Shown: positions 11,301 to 23,054 of the stretch, one piece after another
How the letters are laid out: the number at the start of each line of letters is the position of its first letter
Position numbering within the stretch: the stretch's first letter is position 1
DNA from: Haematobia irritans
Lineage: Eukaryota > Arthropoda > Insecta > Diptera > Muscidae
NCBI RefSeq assembly: GCF_050003625.1
Contig: NC_134400.1
Location: forward strand, 227,580,085-227,644,084
Length of the DNA stretch: 64,000 nt
Reading direction: 5' to 3'
The notes under the pieces: model-generated
The model's database searches: none
Seen by the model: the letters and a program-made list of their open reading frames with translations, nothing else
What the model was told of the DNA's origin: nothing
Position numbers and translations under genes: made by a program

Positions 11301-13980
11301 GGGCCTTAGTAAAATAAACGCGCAACGAAAACTAACGAAACGAAAAATTGTAAATAAAATATCTAATTAATATCTTTTGATTCTTTGTATTTTTCATTTT
11401 GGCAACAAAATCAAAAAAAAGAAACAAAATAATCTTAAGCAAAGAGCACAGTGTACTGAGGCACTAATAGCGCAGTGGTGTATTTGCTAGTTATGTGTGT
11501 GTTTGGGTTTTGTTATTTTCTTTCTTTCGCTTAAAAAATTAGATATTTTACCTCAATTTAACATTTTTGTTTTGTTTACAACAACTACATTGAATTGTTG
11601 CTGATGAACGACAAATTTGAATGGAGGGGTGGCAGCGGGTGCGGGCGCTAAAGAGTCGATTGCTATTGTTTGTACAGCAAATTAATCCAAATTCTACGGG
11701 AAAGAGAGGAAGAACGAATTCGAGAGAGGGAGAGAGCGCGAGCACGCGTATACAATGAGAACGTGAGCAACGGTGTAAGAGAGAGAGAGAGTTTAAGCCT
11801 ACGCGAAAAGCAGCTGAGAGGCAGCTGCTTACGCTATTGCACGCGCATTTCAATGAAGAAAATCTGTTGAATCATTTCTGCCTTAGATGGCTGCAGACTG
11901 TGGAGCAGCGTATTTGTTGCACACAGAGGGTCCGTGGTGTTGTTGTGATGTTTTCCGTTTTCTCATTTAATTTTTCAGCTTGTCAAAATACGACAAAACA
12001 ATCGCTATTCATTGTCGAACTGATTTCTCAATCGCGTTGTTTTTTGTGCTTGTTTTATAACTTGGCCGCCAGGTTGGCAAGCATTAAATAGTAATATTGG
12101 ATTATTGAAAGATTTTTAACTTCATTTCACTTCTTTAATTGATATCCGTCGATTTTCATTCACTTATTACGGTGGCTCTATTCATATGAAATTTTAAATT
12201 TGTCAACATTTTTAATTACTTAGGCATTAGGTAGAAACTTTAGAGAGGGACCCTTGATGTTTTTCTCGTTAAGAAATAATTTACACACACACACATAGAC
12301 ACCACTCCAAAGTGGATTTTTTTGTTGTTGTTTGATTTGAAATTTCATCTGAGTAGATATGTTGATTGGTTGGTTTGCAATGGAAAATTAATTTAATCTG
12401 GGGTGGGGGAAACTATTTTTAAAACACCCTCACACTAATACACACTCACTCACTCACTCGCTCGATCTATATTTATTTTTTATTTAAAATATTTGGTTTT
12501 TGTTGTTGCGGTGCTTGTGGAGCTTCTGTGAAATGTACTTACTTTTTGGAATTGCGTTTTGTTGTTTGCTTCGAAAACATGGGAATTTTGTCTACAATTA
12601 TTTGCATTTCTCGAAATCCTTTACAAATCTGCTTGACGCTGATGAGAGTGTATCGCTTTTCCAAAGAAAAACAAAAACTGCTCCCCCAGAAACACAAAAA
12701 AAAAAAACAAGCAGACTAAAACTATCCGGAATGGTGCTCCAAGTCACATTCTTGTAATCCCAATATAAACACTTGGGAATAATTCTTGTGATGTTCAGTG
12801 ATTTTGATTTATTTGGTATTTGGAACTGTAATACTGCTGCTAAGGTGGTGATGGTTTTGAGTTGTTTTGATTTTGGATGCTTGTAGACGCCACAATCCAC
12901 ACTTAAATTTTATTTTTATTTGTGCTAAGCAGAGCTTGAGGAACTGAAACTTGTTTTGCTCTTTTGTTTATTTGTTTGTCTTGTTGTGATTGTTGTTGTA
13001 GTGAGTGGAATTAGGAATTTTTGTGTCGGTGAAATACTGACTGTTACTTAAAAATTAGCTTAGATCGCAAACAATCCTTCCTAGTTACATATTCATCTTT
13101 TTGGAGCAGAGTTGCGAGGGGGTTTGTTTTTGTTTTCTTTCTGTACAAATACAAGTGATCTATCTTGTTTGCTATGGTAAACAAAAGCCAAACGTATCAC
13201 TTGACACACTCACTTCACTTCACTCACTCACTGCCAGACACACACACATACACTTGCAGCATTCGCAAACGCGACAGTTTAACCGGTTTTCCGTTATTGA
13301 AAAAATTGTCGAATTTTAATTTATTCGACCAAGTTTGTTTATTTATTTCTATGCTTGTGGAATTTCACATATTGCAAAAGCATTTACGGAACACACAGTA
13401 TGAACTATTCACATTAGTAGACGCTTTGTATTAATTAATATAAAATATTTTTTTTTGTGATTCTGATTTTAGCTTCCTTTGTAGCGTTTATTTAATATAT
13501 TCTGTTTTATTATTGTGAATTGTTGTTGTTATTGTTTAAGCCCGTGGCTAGCGTCGTATCAGATACACTCGCTTCTCCGATTTTAACACATGACGAATAT
13601 TTGACAGCGGCCAGAAAGGAACTAAATATCCGACCGATTTACTACACGCTCAAAACTCACTGACTGATGACAATGGCGATTATGAAGACACAACAAAATG
13701 GGACCAACAACACCAAAAACCACAAAATCATTTACCGAATACGAAGGTTGGTAACAACGTGTCGGAAGACATATCGAACCACGACAATAGATACATCGAA
13801 CAAATACGCACATGCAGCAGTCTCAAACACGATGCGGTCGAACATCGAACTCTTTCGAACCAAATTCTTCCAAAACCTATAAACTGTACGCTCGATTTTT
13901 GGATTCAACACCACCACCCACCCAGTGTTTATTGTCAGGTAGAGATAGAGCTGCCAGGTGTTTGTTTTAGGATTTCTTAA
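11301..13980. promoter_or_regulatory. unique non-coding region, possible promoter/5' UTR of a host gene
   Basis: Higher complexity than its surroundings and free of recognised transposons. It contains a GAGA-rich tract (11706-11800), CACT/CACA simple repeats (about 12426-12466 and 13200-13256) and a Grainyhead-like palindrome AACCGGTTTT at about 13280-13289. On the minus strand it has an Inr-like TCAGTCAGTGAG near 13654-13665, followed about 30 bp later by CGGTCGG, a DPE-like string. These suggest regulation or a transcription start, but no exon with clear coding content is visible. Inference only. Confidence 0.25.
11706..11800 (+). repeat. GAGA-rich tract
   Basis: Runs of GAGAGA mixed with GCGCGAGCACGCG. 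In flies such tracts can bind GAGA factor. No function is shown by the sequence itself. Confidence 0.6.
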
Positions 13981-14119
13981 TGGCTAGGTAGAAGAGATTA
14001 AATTGTTATTATATTGTCCCCGAAGGGTAACATGCGCATTGTATGTAAGTGCCTTAAAATGTAATAATACCTTTAAATAATTACCTTTAATTACCTTTAA
14101 ATATGCAATTCTTTGTAAT

Positions 14120-14386
14120 AGAGGTGTGCACGTGACACAAAATTGTTGTGACTCACGCTGATGGCATTTACAATTTTAGTGACATCCAGGATGTTGAGTT
14201 TAATAACGATATCTAGCTCATGTTTTCAGACACATCCCTCAGGCAAATTAATCATAAAATTATTCGTGAGTCACGACATATTTGTGTGTGAGTATAAAGT
14301 TTCTTTTCGTGAGTGTGTGTGAGTCCTATTAAACAATATCGTGCGTGAGTGTACGTGAGTAAAATATTACTCACGTGCACACCTCT
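14120..14386. mobile_element. MITE with AGAGGTGTGCACGTGA inverted ends
   Basis: The 16-bp ends are perfect inverted repeats and each contains an E-box-like CACGTG. The interior has many GTGAGT/ACTCAC repeats. The 8-bp flanks are similar but not identical (CTTTGTAA, GTCTATAA), so a hAT origin is plausible rather than proven. Confidence 0.75.
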
Positions 14387-14624
14387 GGTCTATAATTATT
14401 TTCGACTAATAATACTATCCAATATCCCCGACAACCGAGTAATGGATTAGTACACTTTTGAGATTTTATTTGAGTTTTAAACACAGTAACATTCAAAAAA
14501 TTTAAAGTTATTGCAAAAACTGAATGAATCGAAGGATTTTTATTTATCACCTCAGAAGAACTTCTTGTGAAGTCCGTCTCTAGAGGAGCATTTTTGATTG
14601 TACATTAAAAATAATGATTTAGAA

Positions 14625-15196
14625 CCCAGCAACAAAGCGTAGCCAAAAAAGTAATGAAAATGTTCTTTTTGGATCCGGAAGTGGTGCAAAATATAGGTAG
14701 AACAGATGAATTTAACATGGGCTTGTCATAGGACGGAAGTCCTCCATTTCAACAGCAGTTGCACTGAATTTGCATCACTTCTTTAGGTGGATCCGAATTC
14801 TATGTTTTGGATGTAAATTAAAAAATTCTGTGATATTTTGTCAAATAAATAATTTGTATAGTTTTTTTTAAATTTTTAATGGATTCTAACGCTTGTCGGA
14901 AACGTTTGACCTCAAATATTTTTAAAAATTCACATTTTTTCAGATTGGATTAAGCATTTTTTTTGACAAAATTTAAATGATTTGTACCATTTTATGAATT
15001 CTTACTCTGTTTTTAACCTATTTGAAACAAAAAAAGTTAAAATTACCCATTAAAAGTATGAAAAAACAAAGTTATAAAAAATTGAATTAAAAGAACTTCC
15101 TGAGTAGTTAAAATAAAGAACATCATTGGGAGTGCATCTTCTACAAGTGCTTTTTAAGTTGTGCCTTTGGAAGAACTTCCAAATTTTTTTTCTGGG
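14625..15196 (-). mobile_element. CCCAGMAAAAA-ended MITE, AA duplication
   Basis: Left end CCCAGCAACAAAGCG, right end TTTTTTTTCTGGG, flanked by AA on both sides (14623-14624, 15197-15198). In reverse it matches the interior of the hAT MITEs at 2992 and 50287 and the fragment at 45134-45445. Confidence 0.65.
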
Positions 15197-15198
15197 AA

Positions 15199-15465
15199 GG
15201 TTAAGTATAGGTATAGTGACAGCCCCATATTTCAGGTTCACTTAGACTATTCAGTCCGTTGTGATACCACAGTGGTGGACTTATCTCTTATCGCAGAGTC
15301 TTTCCCGATTCTATGATAAGCTCAATGACAGAGGATCTCCTTTTTATAGCCGAGAACGAACGGCGCACAGTGGATAAAGGTATTAACATAACTTTTTGTA
15401 TGAAAGCGAGGTGTTTTCCTCTAAGTTTGCCAATTTGTGGATCACTAGTGGGTCCACGGGCTGAC
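15199..15465. repeat. TGTGATACCACA repeat fragment
   Basis: Contains 'TTGTGATACCACAGTGGTGG', 'GATTCTATGATAAGCTCAATG' and 'TTTTTATAGCCGAGAACGAAC' phrases, shared with 22262-22694 and 48388-48610. Truncated. Confidence 0.6.
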
Positions 15466-16015
15466 CTGTAGACGTTGCAAATTAGTCACTTCGGGGGTAT
15501 GCAATTTTGTTTTAGCTGTAAACTCCGCAATTTTGAAATAAGAAAATAAGAAATATACTCCCTCCAAATATTAATATTTCCAAATTTAATGTCGAAACAT
15601 TTATTTTCTCCTCTGAAAAAAACATATTTTGAAATTAGAACATCATTACTGATCAAAATGAATGTAAAATAAGCATTAAAAATTATAAAGCTGTACACTT
15701 GGATAGAGGTTCATAATTTTATAAAAGTAAAAATGCTTCAAATCAAATCAATACCAAAAATTTTTGTAGTAGTAGTACATTGAATTTTAGCTGACTGGAG
15801 TAGTTTTTGTGGTGGGAACTGGTATGTTAGAATTTATAATATATTTTTGTGCTTTTTCTCCTTCGGGGGTTGGCATCGGAGCATCATACGATCTCGTACC
15901 AATATTTGTATCAAACCTCTGCAACGAATACACAAGCAGTTAATTCAAGTACATGCCACCCAATTCAAGTAGTAACTTCCATGTCCGTTTCTCAAACGAG
16001 TAAAATATAAACCTA
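15466..16015. other. AT-rich non-coding sequence
   Basis: No gene or repeat identified. Small open frames on the minus strand are AT-rich and not convincing. Confidence 0.35.
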
Positions 16016-16765
16016 GCAAATGGTGAAACGGCTCGACCAAGAGGATCCACAATCAAAATATGGGGATCAGTGTATATGGGGGCTATACCTATGGTCCGAT
16101 ATGGATTGGATGAAATTTTCGCCTCCACAAGCCAAATCTTTATATGTTAGCTATACATAATAATGGTCCGATATGGACGAATTTCGACATGGCCACCGAG
16201 GATCGGTTTATATAGGGGTTATATATAAATATGGACCGATATGGGTCAATTTCTTCTTGCTAGAAGGTATAGACTTACATTACGTACCAAACGTCAACCG
16301 GATCGGATGAAATTGTTTGCTCTAAGCGGCTATACTAAAAAGTGGTCTGATATGGCTCATCCGACCTATATCAATAACACCTACAAAGAAAGAAATTTAT
16401 TTTGTGTACGAAATTAATTGATCCAATTAATTTTTAGTTGAAATGTTTTCAATTACAAAAATGATAGAATCAATCGCCAACATCAATTAAACAATTAATT
16501 TATCCAATTAAATATTTAATTGATACTATTCATTTCTGTGATTGATTTTTGTTTCAATTAAAAAATTTCTTGAACCAATTCAATTTTTTATTGAAAATTT
16601 TGTAGAACTCAATTAAAATTTTAATTGGAAGAATTTTGGTCATAGTTTTTTGTGTGTACTTGTGCAAATTTTCAAATCGATAGCTTGTTTCGTTCGGAAG
16701 CTAGCGTGATTTCAACACACGGACGGACCGGCATCGCTAGATCGACTCAGAATATGTTTATTTCC
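16016..16765. repeat. dispersed repeat fragment (copy b) with nested MITE
   Basis: Phrases such as ATGGTCCGATATGGA and the terminal CACGGACGGACCGGCATCGC then TAGATCGACTCAG mark the dispersed-repeat superfamily seen at 60536-62457. It is interrupted by an AATTAATTG-rich MITE at 16384-16656. Confidence 0.55.
16384..16656. mobile_element. AATTAATTG-rich MITE, TA duplication
   Basis: Lies between TA dinucleotides (16382-16383, 16657-16658). The left end begins CAAAGAAAG and the right end is TTTTTTGTGTG. Related sequence flanks the repeat at 60536-62457. Non-coding. Confidence 0.5.
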
Positions 16766-18915
16766 CATTAAAAGCTGTTGTGCCGAAAAGTTGTCTGCAA
16801 TATTCACGTCAATACGGAAACCCTATTTCATAGATGTTAAATGGTCAAAAGCAAATAATCTCAAATTATAAATGCCATTGAAAAATAAATAAATATGACG
16901 AGCAGAACTCAGTAAGTGAAACGTAAAGCTGTTGACTTCATGCAATGTGGCAAAATGGCAAAACGGCTCATTAAAGCTATCAGAAGAAGGCATTGTGTAA
17001 TAAATAGTTCGGTGTTGGAGATGATGTTTGACATACTTTGTTTGGTGTTTGCAACATGTGGGTTATGCACGGGCGACGACAAGCAGACAGAGTAGTAGTC
17101 TTTTGCCCGTCACATACACGCAAACTATATGCGAAAACATACAAACACTAAATAAGCAATTGTTTCAATTCAAATTGATTTAATTTCATCGTTTTGTTGT
17201 ATGCATTTGGAATTTGTATTCGAGGTTCGAAAATTGCTGTTGGCGTTGTGGCCGTCATTGTTGTTGTATTTGAGATACAACACGATACCGGGTATGAAAT
17301 TGTTTGTTGGCTGTTGGCACATCCACTATTCCATTATTATCGAGTGGAGTGTGATGTGAGTACTACATTAAAGTGCGGTTCGATTCTTCCTCTCGGCCTC
17401 TGTAATGTCTGTCTGTCTGTCCGTGCGTCCGTCCGTCCGTCTGCTACTTGTTTGTTTGTTGGTTTTTGTTGTAGTGCTCTTGCTTTACATTTCATTGTGT
17501 TATCGCTCTTCGTTGTTCGATTTGTTTCTGTTTCTCTTCATTTGGTTGGATGTGTGTGACAACGTTGAGTTGATGTGTGTGTGTATGGTAGCGATTGTTT
17601 GTATGGCATAGCCATCCGTTGTTATTGTCCGTCCTTAGCTATTTATTTTGTATTTTGGTCTCGGGGTCGGTCGTTGGTAGTCTTTTGGGCGACGCAACTT
17701 TTATACACACTTAATTCAATATTACAATTCCGAAATGTACACACAACACCACGTCGCATAAATCTGCACATACACACTGGCACTCTGATATGTAGCAACA
17801 GCATTAATCAGAACGTGTGTACTGAGGAGATACAAATGTCTGTATGTATGGACATTTGTATGTCGCCCATATTCCCGTGCTACATACAAACAATACACTT
17901 TATTTTAAGCTTTGGTTTCATGGTGCTGCCTTGACTGCTGCTGCTTGTGCTGTTGCTATTGCTGGTGTTATTATGATTGCTGCTGTTGGCATTGTTTTGC
18001 TGTCGTCGTCGTTGTTGTTGTTGGTGGTGGCGGTGGTAGTATTATTCTCGTGTATATTCGTAATTATGTGCACATATGTCAATACTTTTGGCTTTTATAA
18101 ATTTTTCGTCTTTTTTCGCTTCTGCTGGCTTCGGCTACTGGCTGCTGACTGTTTTCGGTTGTTGGTCTTTTTATTTGATGTTGTTGTCGTTGTTTTGCTC
18201 TCCTTTGATTTAAATCATTTTTACAGTCGCCATCACTTGGTGCATATTTGAATGGATACATATTTAAATGTGTGTGTATGTGTGCCTGTCATTTGTTTGT
18301 TTATTTGTTGTTGCCATATTTTCAATGCATTTATTTTTTGAATGTGATATGTGGTTGAAATCGATTTTATGGCCAGTTGGCAAATCGATGCAAAAGTTTT
18401 TTGCATTCGACTCAAAGTTGAGTGACGTTCACTGAAGACCCCACCACTAAACGCTTGTGTCATGCAACCTTCAGCATTAATTTAAATGTATCTCCGTCAC
18501 ATGGATTGATATTTTCCAAAGTTGAAATTAAAAAAATCAGTCCATTATTTAATTAGGATTCAATATTTGCTGAAATGCTCTGTTACTTTCTGTTTTATGT
18601 TCGAAACATAGACTTTTCAAAAGTTCAAAGTAGAGTTCTATTTTTTAAGCCTCACGTATTTTGTGAAATTTGTATTTACCGATATCACTACAAGAAATTG
18701 CAAATTAGTTTTTAGCCAGTCTATTGTCGTGGAATTTGGATATAGGGACGTCCCTTCATCTGTTGAATTATGATTTTTGGAACACACACATTTTAGACCA
18801 TCGGAACGTTATATATTTAAAGACAAATATCTAGGATGATATATCTGGACATAAATTTGCATGGAAGCTGCATGAAATTTTTTACAATATAAAGGTTAAC
18901 GGCAAACAATATGAA
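16766..18915. other. unique non-coding region with simple repeats
   Basis: No transposon recognised. Contains a GTCT/GTCC tract (17406-17442) and a degenerate trinucleotide region (about 17930-18050, GCT/GTT/GTC runs, CAG-like on the minus strand). Long open frames over these tracts are Leu/Val/Cys-rich and follow from base composition. Resembles intron or intergenic DNA of a large fly gene. Confidence 0.4.
17930..18050. repeat. degenerate trinucleotide repeat (GCT/GTT/GTC)
   Basis: Interrupted TGC, TTG and GTC triplets. On the minus strand it could encode Gln/Asn/Thr runs, but flanking stops in every frame and the lack of splice signals argue against a coding exon. Confidence 0.5.
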
Positions 18916-20350
18916 CACCCAGAAAAAAGTGACCCCTTCTTTAAGTTAAAATGAACTCATTGTGAAGAAAGTTGAACTTCGTATAGCGCCAAAGACATTT
19001 TTATTTGTTTGAACGATGTGATTTTCGTAGAAATTAGGAATAATGCATTCCATATATTAGTTAACATTTTCCTATACTTATATACCACTATACTACAGAA
19101 TGAAAAAATTTAACTAATTTGAATTCATATATGGAATGATTTTATTGAAATTTTTTCATTCATTTCGACAAATCTTACACATTTGTGGTAAAACTTTTAC
19201 TTCATAATTAGAACTGCTTACCTTCGTTTTTAAATACAATTTTATTTATTTCTATAAGCAATTTTATCTTCAATAAAAGACATGTTTTATTAATATATTG
19301 AATATATTTATTAAGAATCAACAGCATCGAATCTCTTTGAAATATTAGTTTATTATTCCACTATTTCCAATTTCCGTGTGATATTATCAACTGTAAAACG
19401 CACTTTTTCTTCTTCTTGTACTTTTCACTTTTAATAAGTTGCTGCCTAACGATTTTGTCCTCCTTTTACAATTTCAATACCTACAAATATAAAAAATCAT
19501 AAAACATTTTTGTTGCAAAAGGTTAGCGTCACTGAATATTACCTGATAATTGAAGATTCCAAAATGAAGACAAATGAAAGGGTTGTTATTCTGCTGGTGT
19601 TTTCTTTCTTTATACACTATCACGAACATTGATAGATTTATTTAAAAAAACGAAAATTTTTCTCACTAATTTAAAATAACAAATATTTTATATATTTTAT
19701 TTGTTATTTATTATATTATTTTACCATATTATTTTTTAACAATCTCTCCGTATACCAAAACAACGCGATTCCAACTAAAAAAACAACCGACGCGCAAATA
19801 TATCGATTACACCCACGCGCAAACACATCGATTACGATGACAGGTATCGATTACAGGTAGATAATAGAAATTTAGGAAAATTTCCTATATTCTAACATGT
19901 GTGTTTCCTTAAGTTTTGAAAGGATTGCATACTTCTTAGTACGAATGAACTAAAATATTTTTCTATGCCAAGTGTTGTTCGTATGTATGAAAAACTTTCT
20001 ATTATAAAGGAAGTCGCAATTATCATTTTATAAGAAATTTTACTAATTTTGAGGAAACTTGGTTTTAGTTCGGTTTTTGTTTATTTTTACGAATGCTTTG
20101 TTATCGGTGAATAAAATTTTCTTTTTCAGTAGTAAATTCTTATACCCAGCGAAGAAAATAGTATGAGTAAAATTCCATGCCTTATTCTAGTTAATGAACT
20201 ATTCCTAACTGCTTGCAGTTTAGGATTTTTTTACTGAAACGAGTAAATTTTATTATTTTTCACAAAAATTTACCTTAATGGAAATAAAATGGATAAACTA
20301 AATTGATGAAAAATTTTTCCTTTAGTTTCGAAGGCACTTTTTTCTGGGTG
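18916..20350 (+). mobile_element. CACCCAG-ended non-autonomous element, copy 1
   Basis: 1435 bp with perfect 16-bp inverted ends (CACCCAGAAAAAAGTG), flanked by AA on both sides (18914-18915, 20351-20352). Copies at 23442-24844 (nearly identical) and 27347-28721 (more diverged). No coding capacity. A conserved interior block has three ATCGATTAC motifs (19802-19810, 19827-19835, 19846-19854). Confidence 0.85.
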
Positions 20351-20352
20351 AA

Positions 20353-22261
20353 CTGAACTGGTATGACTGATATATTCCGTGTTCAAATGAGTATTACCGG
20401 GTGGACATTTTAACATGATACGGGCCTGTTCTGGTTTTCACATATTGTCGCGTAATTGGAACGGTTTGAAATAGCGCGTATTAAAATTTATGTTAATAAT
20501 CTGGCTACGCAAACAGCCAATTTGGAAAATATTTTGGAAAACGTTTGCCAGAACAGGTGTGATACATTGACTTACGAGTTGACTCTCAGCCAAACAGAAC
20601 ATAAATTTGAGCATATGATCAATATTTCTGACAGACATATAAACATGCAAATCAATCTCATATATACCTAGAATAAGGTATTGCACATTAGAATGGTACG
20701 AATTCGATACAAATTGGAAAGGATGTAGTCACTAAAATTGGCTACTATGAATGAAATGTGATTTTAAAATCAACCTATTTTCAGCTAATTATTTTTGAGT
20801 GGGATTGAATCTGGCTATTTCGTAGTTTCAGTTTTCTTATGCGTGTACAGTGCTCGTACCTTTGTGTAATGCTGCTAATCTTCTTTTTGTTTTCGTAAAT
20901 CGGAGTTATCTAGACAAACTGCTTTGCAAATAATGTCGGTTAACCGTAGGTTTCGATCACCCTAATTTCATGAAGTACTTCCACTTGGTGGTATTACTAT
21001 CTCACACAAGTCATACAAAGTGATATTTCAATCAGACTCATGAACGTACGACGGGTAATGAAACGGCCAAGTGTGCAATTTGAGCTTCTTCGTACTCTGC
21101 ACAAGTGTGGGTGCATGGTGTGTTTGTGAAAACAGGTAACTGATAGATAACACCAAACGTCAGCAACAAATACGTAATGACAATACCTGTTAATAATATG
21201 AAGACTACATTGTAGAGCTGCTATTAAGGACGTTCGTGTCGACACACAAATGAAGCCATCTCGCACTTACTCAATCGCACTCTCTCACTTGTTCGGAAGT
21301 ACTCTACCTCTCTCTCTCGTTGGCATTAACTCTCTTCGGGATTACGATATGAGTTATAAATATATGCTCTCAGTAATGCTTATTCAAATGTTGTGCTGTT
21401 TATCACTCACTCATTCCACTGCTACCCATCCTCATCATCCATGCTCAGATGCATGAATGGAGGAATTGTTTGCTATCTTATCATCATAATTGTGTGTATG
21501 TATTTGTTTGTGTATCTTTCAATAACTGTTTCACTTAACAAAAGGCTAAGAGGGATGGGTATCACCACCTCGCCCTCTGCTAAGAATCGTCTGCAATGAG
21601 ACAGACATCCAGATGAACGGACAGGCAAACAGGGTATGAATGCTTGTGGCCTGTATTGTGGTGTATTGCTTGCTATAGTAGTAGTAGACTCAGTGAAAGA
21701 ATGAATGATAAACTGTAATGAAAACCTGATACATAGTTGGTAAATTCTTCGCTGTCGAGGCCATTGTTCTTGTCGATGTTGGCTTTTGGCCGTGTGAATG
21801 TAAAATTATTCTCCTATGGTTGTTGTGTTTTGTGAAGTGGAAAGAGAGGGTGGGCAAGTGGGTTGTTTGTCTTCGGCAGCGACTTTTCCGTCCCATAGCA
21901 AAGCATTCCAAAAAAGGTTTGTCGGTTATTTAATGTAAACAGAAACGACATGGAAACGAGCGTTACGAGAAATATGTTTTATTTTTTCTTCTTTCGTTAA
22001 GGTTGTTGTTTTGTCACACGAATCTGATATGGGGATAGCTGGTAGGTAGTCATAACGCCGGAGCTCTAAGCGGGAGTACTGGTGGTGAAATTAAATTATG
22101 TAGGTATGTTTTAACCCATATTCTCTGAGCGATAAGAGATTGATTACATTTCACATTTTATAATTTAACCACAAAATTTAATGTCACACTCTGACACATT
22201 ATCATAAGCATTTGGGATTGCTGGTTGAGGCGAGGGTTTGTGGGATAGTACTGTGATAGGC
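20353..22261. other. unique non-coding region
   Basis: No repeat family recognised. A 71-codon frame at 20456-20671 (plus) has moderately coding-like composition, but no start context, homology or splice signal supports it. CT-rich and CATCC-rich stretches near 21290-21450 look like intron or intergenic sequence. Confidence 0.35.
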
Positions 22262-22694
22262 CCATACTAGGTTAGGTTAGGTCAGGTTAGGTATAGTCAC
22301 AGCCCGATATTTCACGTTAACTTAGGCTATTCAGGCCATTGTGATACCACAGCGGTGAACTTCTTTCCTATCACTTAGTGCTGCTCGATTCCATGTTTAG
22401 CTCAATGACAAGGGACCGAGTCTAAACTATGTTCCATATTGCGGAGAAACCACTTAGAGAAGCTTTGAAACACTCAGTAATGTCACCAGCATTACTGAGG
22501 AGGGATAATAAAAAAAGTTTTTTGATATTTGGTCGAAACTGCATACAAATAGGCTATGTGAAACGCCGCTATAAAAATGAGGTCCCTGTCATTGAGATAA
22601 ATATGGAATCAGGCACCATTCATTGATAGAGATAGAGAGTTCCCCACTTGTGGTATCACAATAGACTAAACACAATGGCTGTCTAACCTAAGAA
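22262..22694. repeat. TGTGATACCACA repeat with inverted ends
   Basis: The 13-mer TTGTGATACCACA occurs near the left end (about 22339) and inverted near the right end (about 22652). The outer borders are GGTTAGGTTAGGT and CTAACCTAAG. This gives a foldback-like element. The interior has no functional gene. Related fragments at 15199-15465 and 48388-48610. Confidence 0.6.
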
Positions 22695-22860
22695 CACGCT
22701 CATTTTGTTGCCAAAAACATAATATTGTTTAGGCAAAGTGCTTCCAAATATATTATACGTTCATATACAACATAATGTTTCCGTAGTATCCAAAAATATA
22801 CGTGTTTCTTTCAAAACAGGCTTGGGACGTATGTTAGAGAGGCAATGTTTTTTTTATTAT
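22695..22860. repeat. fragment of the ATATGTTTGG-rich CAC element
   Basis: Degenerate match to the right end of the element at 1359-4362 (GTATGTTAGAGAGGCAATGTTTTT corresponds to the terminal region). The rest is missing. Confidence 0.45.
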
Positions 22861-23054
22861 TTTTTGGTATTTGTACACATGTCACACTTGTTTGGTTGCT
22901 AAGAAAAACAGAGAAATTATTTCATATTGTGAAACCGTGACATAACCTCATGGTTGAAATCTGCAAATCTGGAAACAATTGGTGAAACTATGAGAGGTTC
23001 TTACCCCTTACATAGATAACATGTTATCACGACGTGTTCGTTATTAGCTCATCC

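Noticed and set aside
17194..18251. Membrane-protein-like open frames (Leu/Val/Cys-rich)
   Set aside because: They overlap each other in several frames over GTT/GTC/TGC tracts and have no supporting splice or start context.
20456..20671. 71-codon host gene
   Set aside because: An almost equally long frame lies on the opposite strand; no start context or recognisable domain.
22262..22300. Telomere-like GGTTAGGTTAGG repeat
   Set aside because: Only a few units, it belongs to the border of a dispersed inverted-repeat element, and flies lack TTAGG telomeres.
22429..22626. 65-codon open frame
   Set aside because: It lies wholly in the TGTGATACCACA repeat and is not kept in the other copies.
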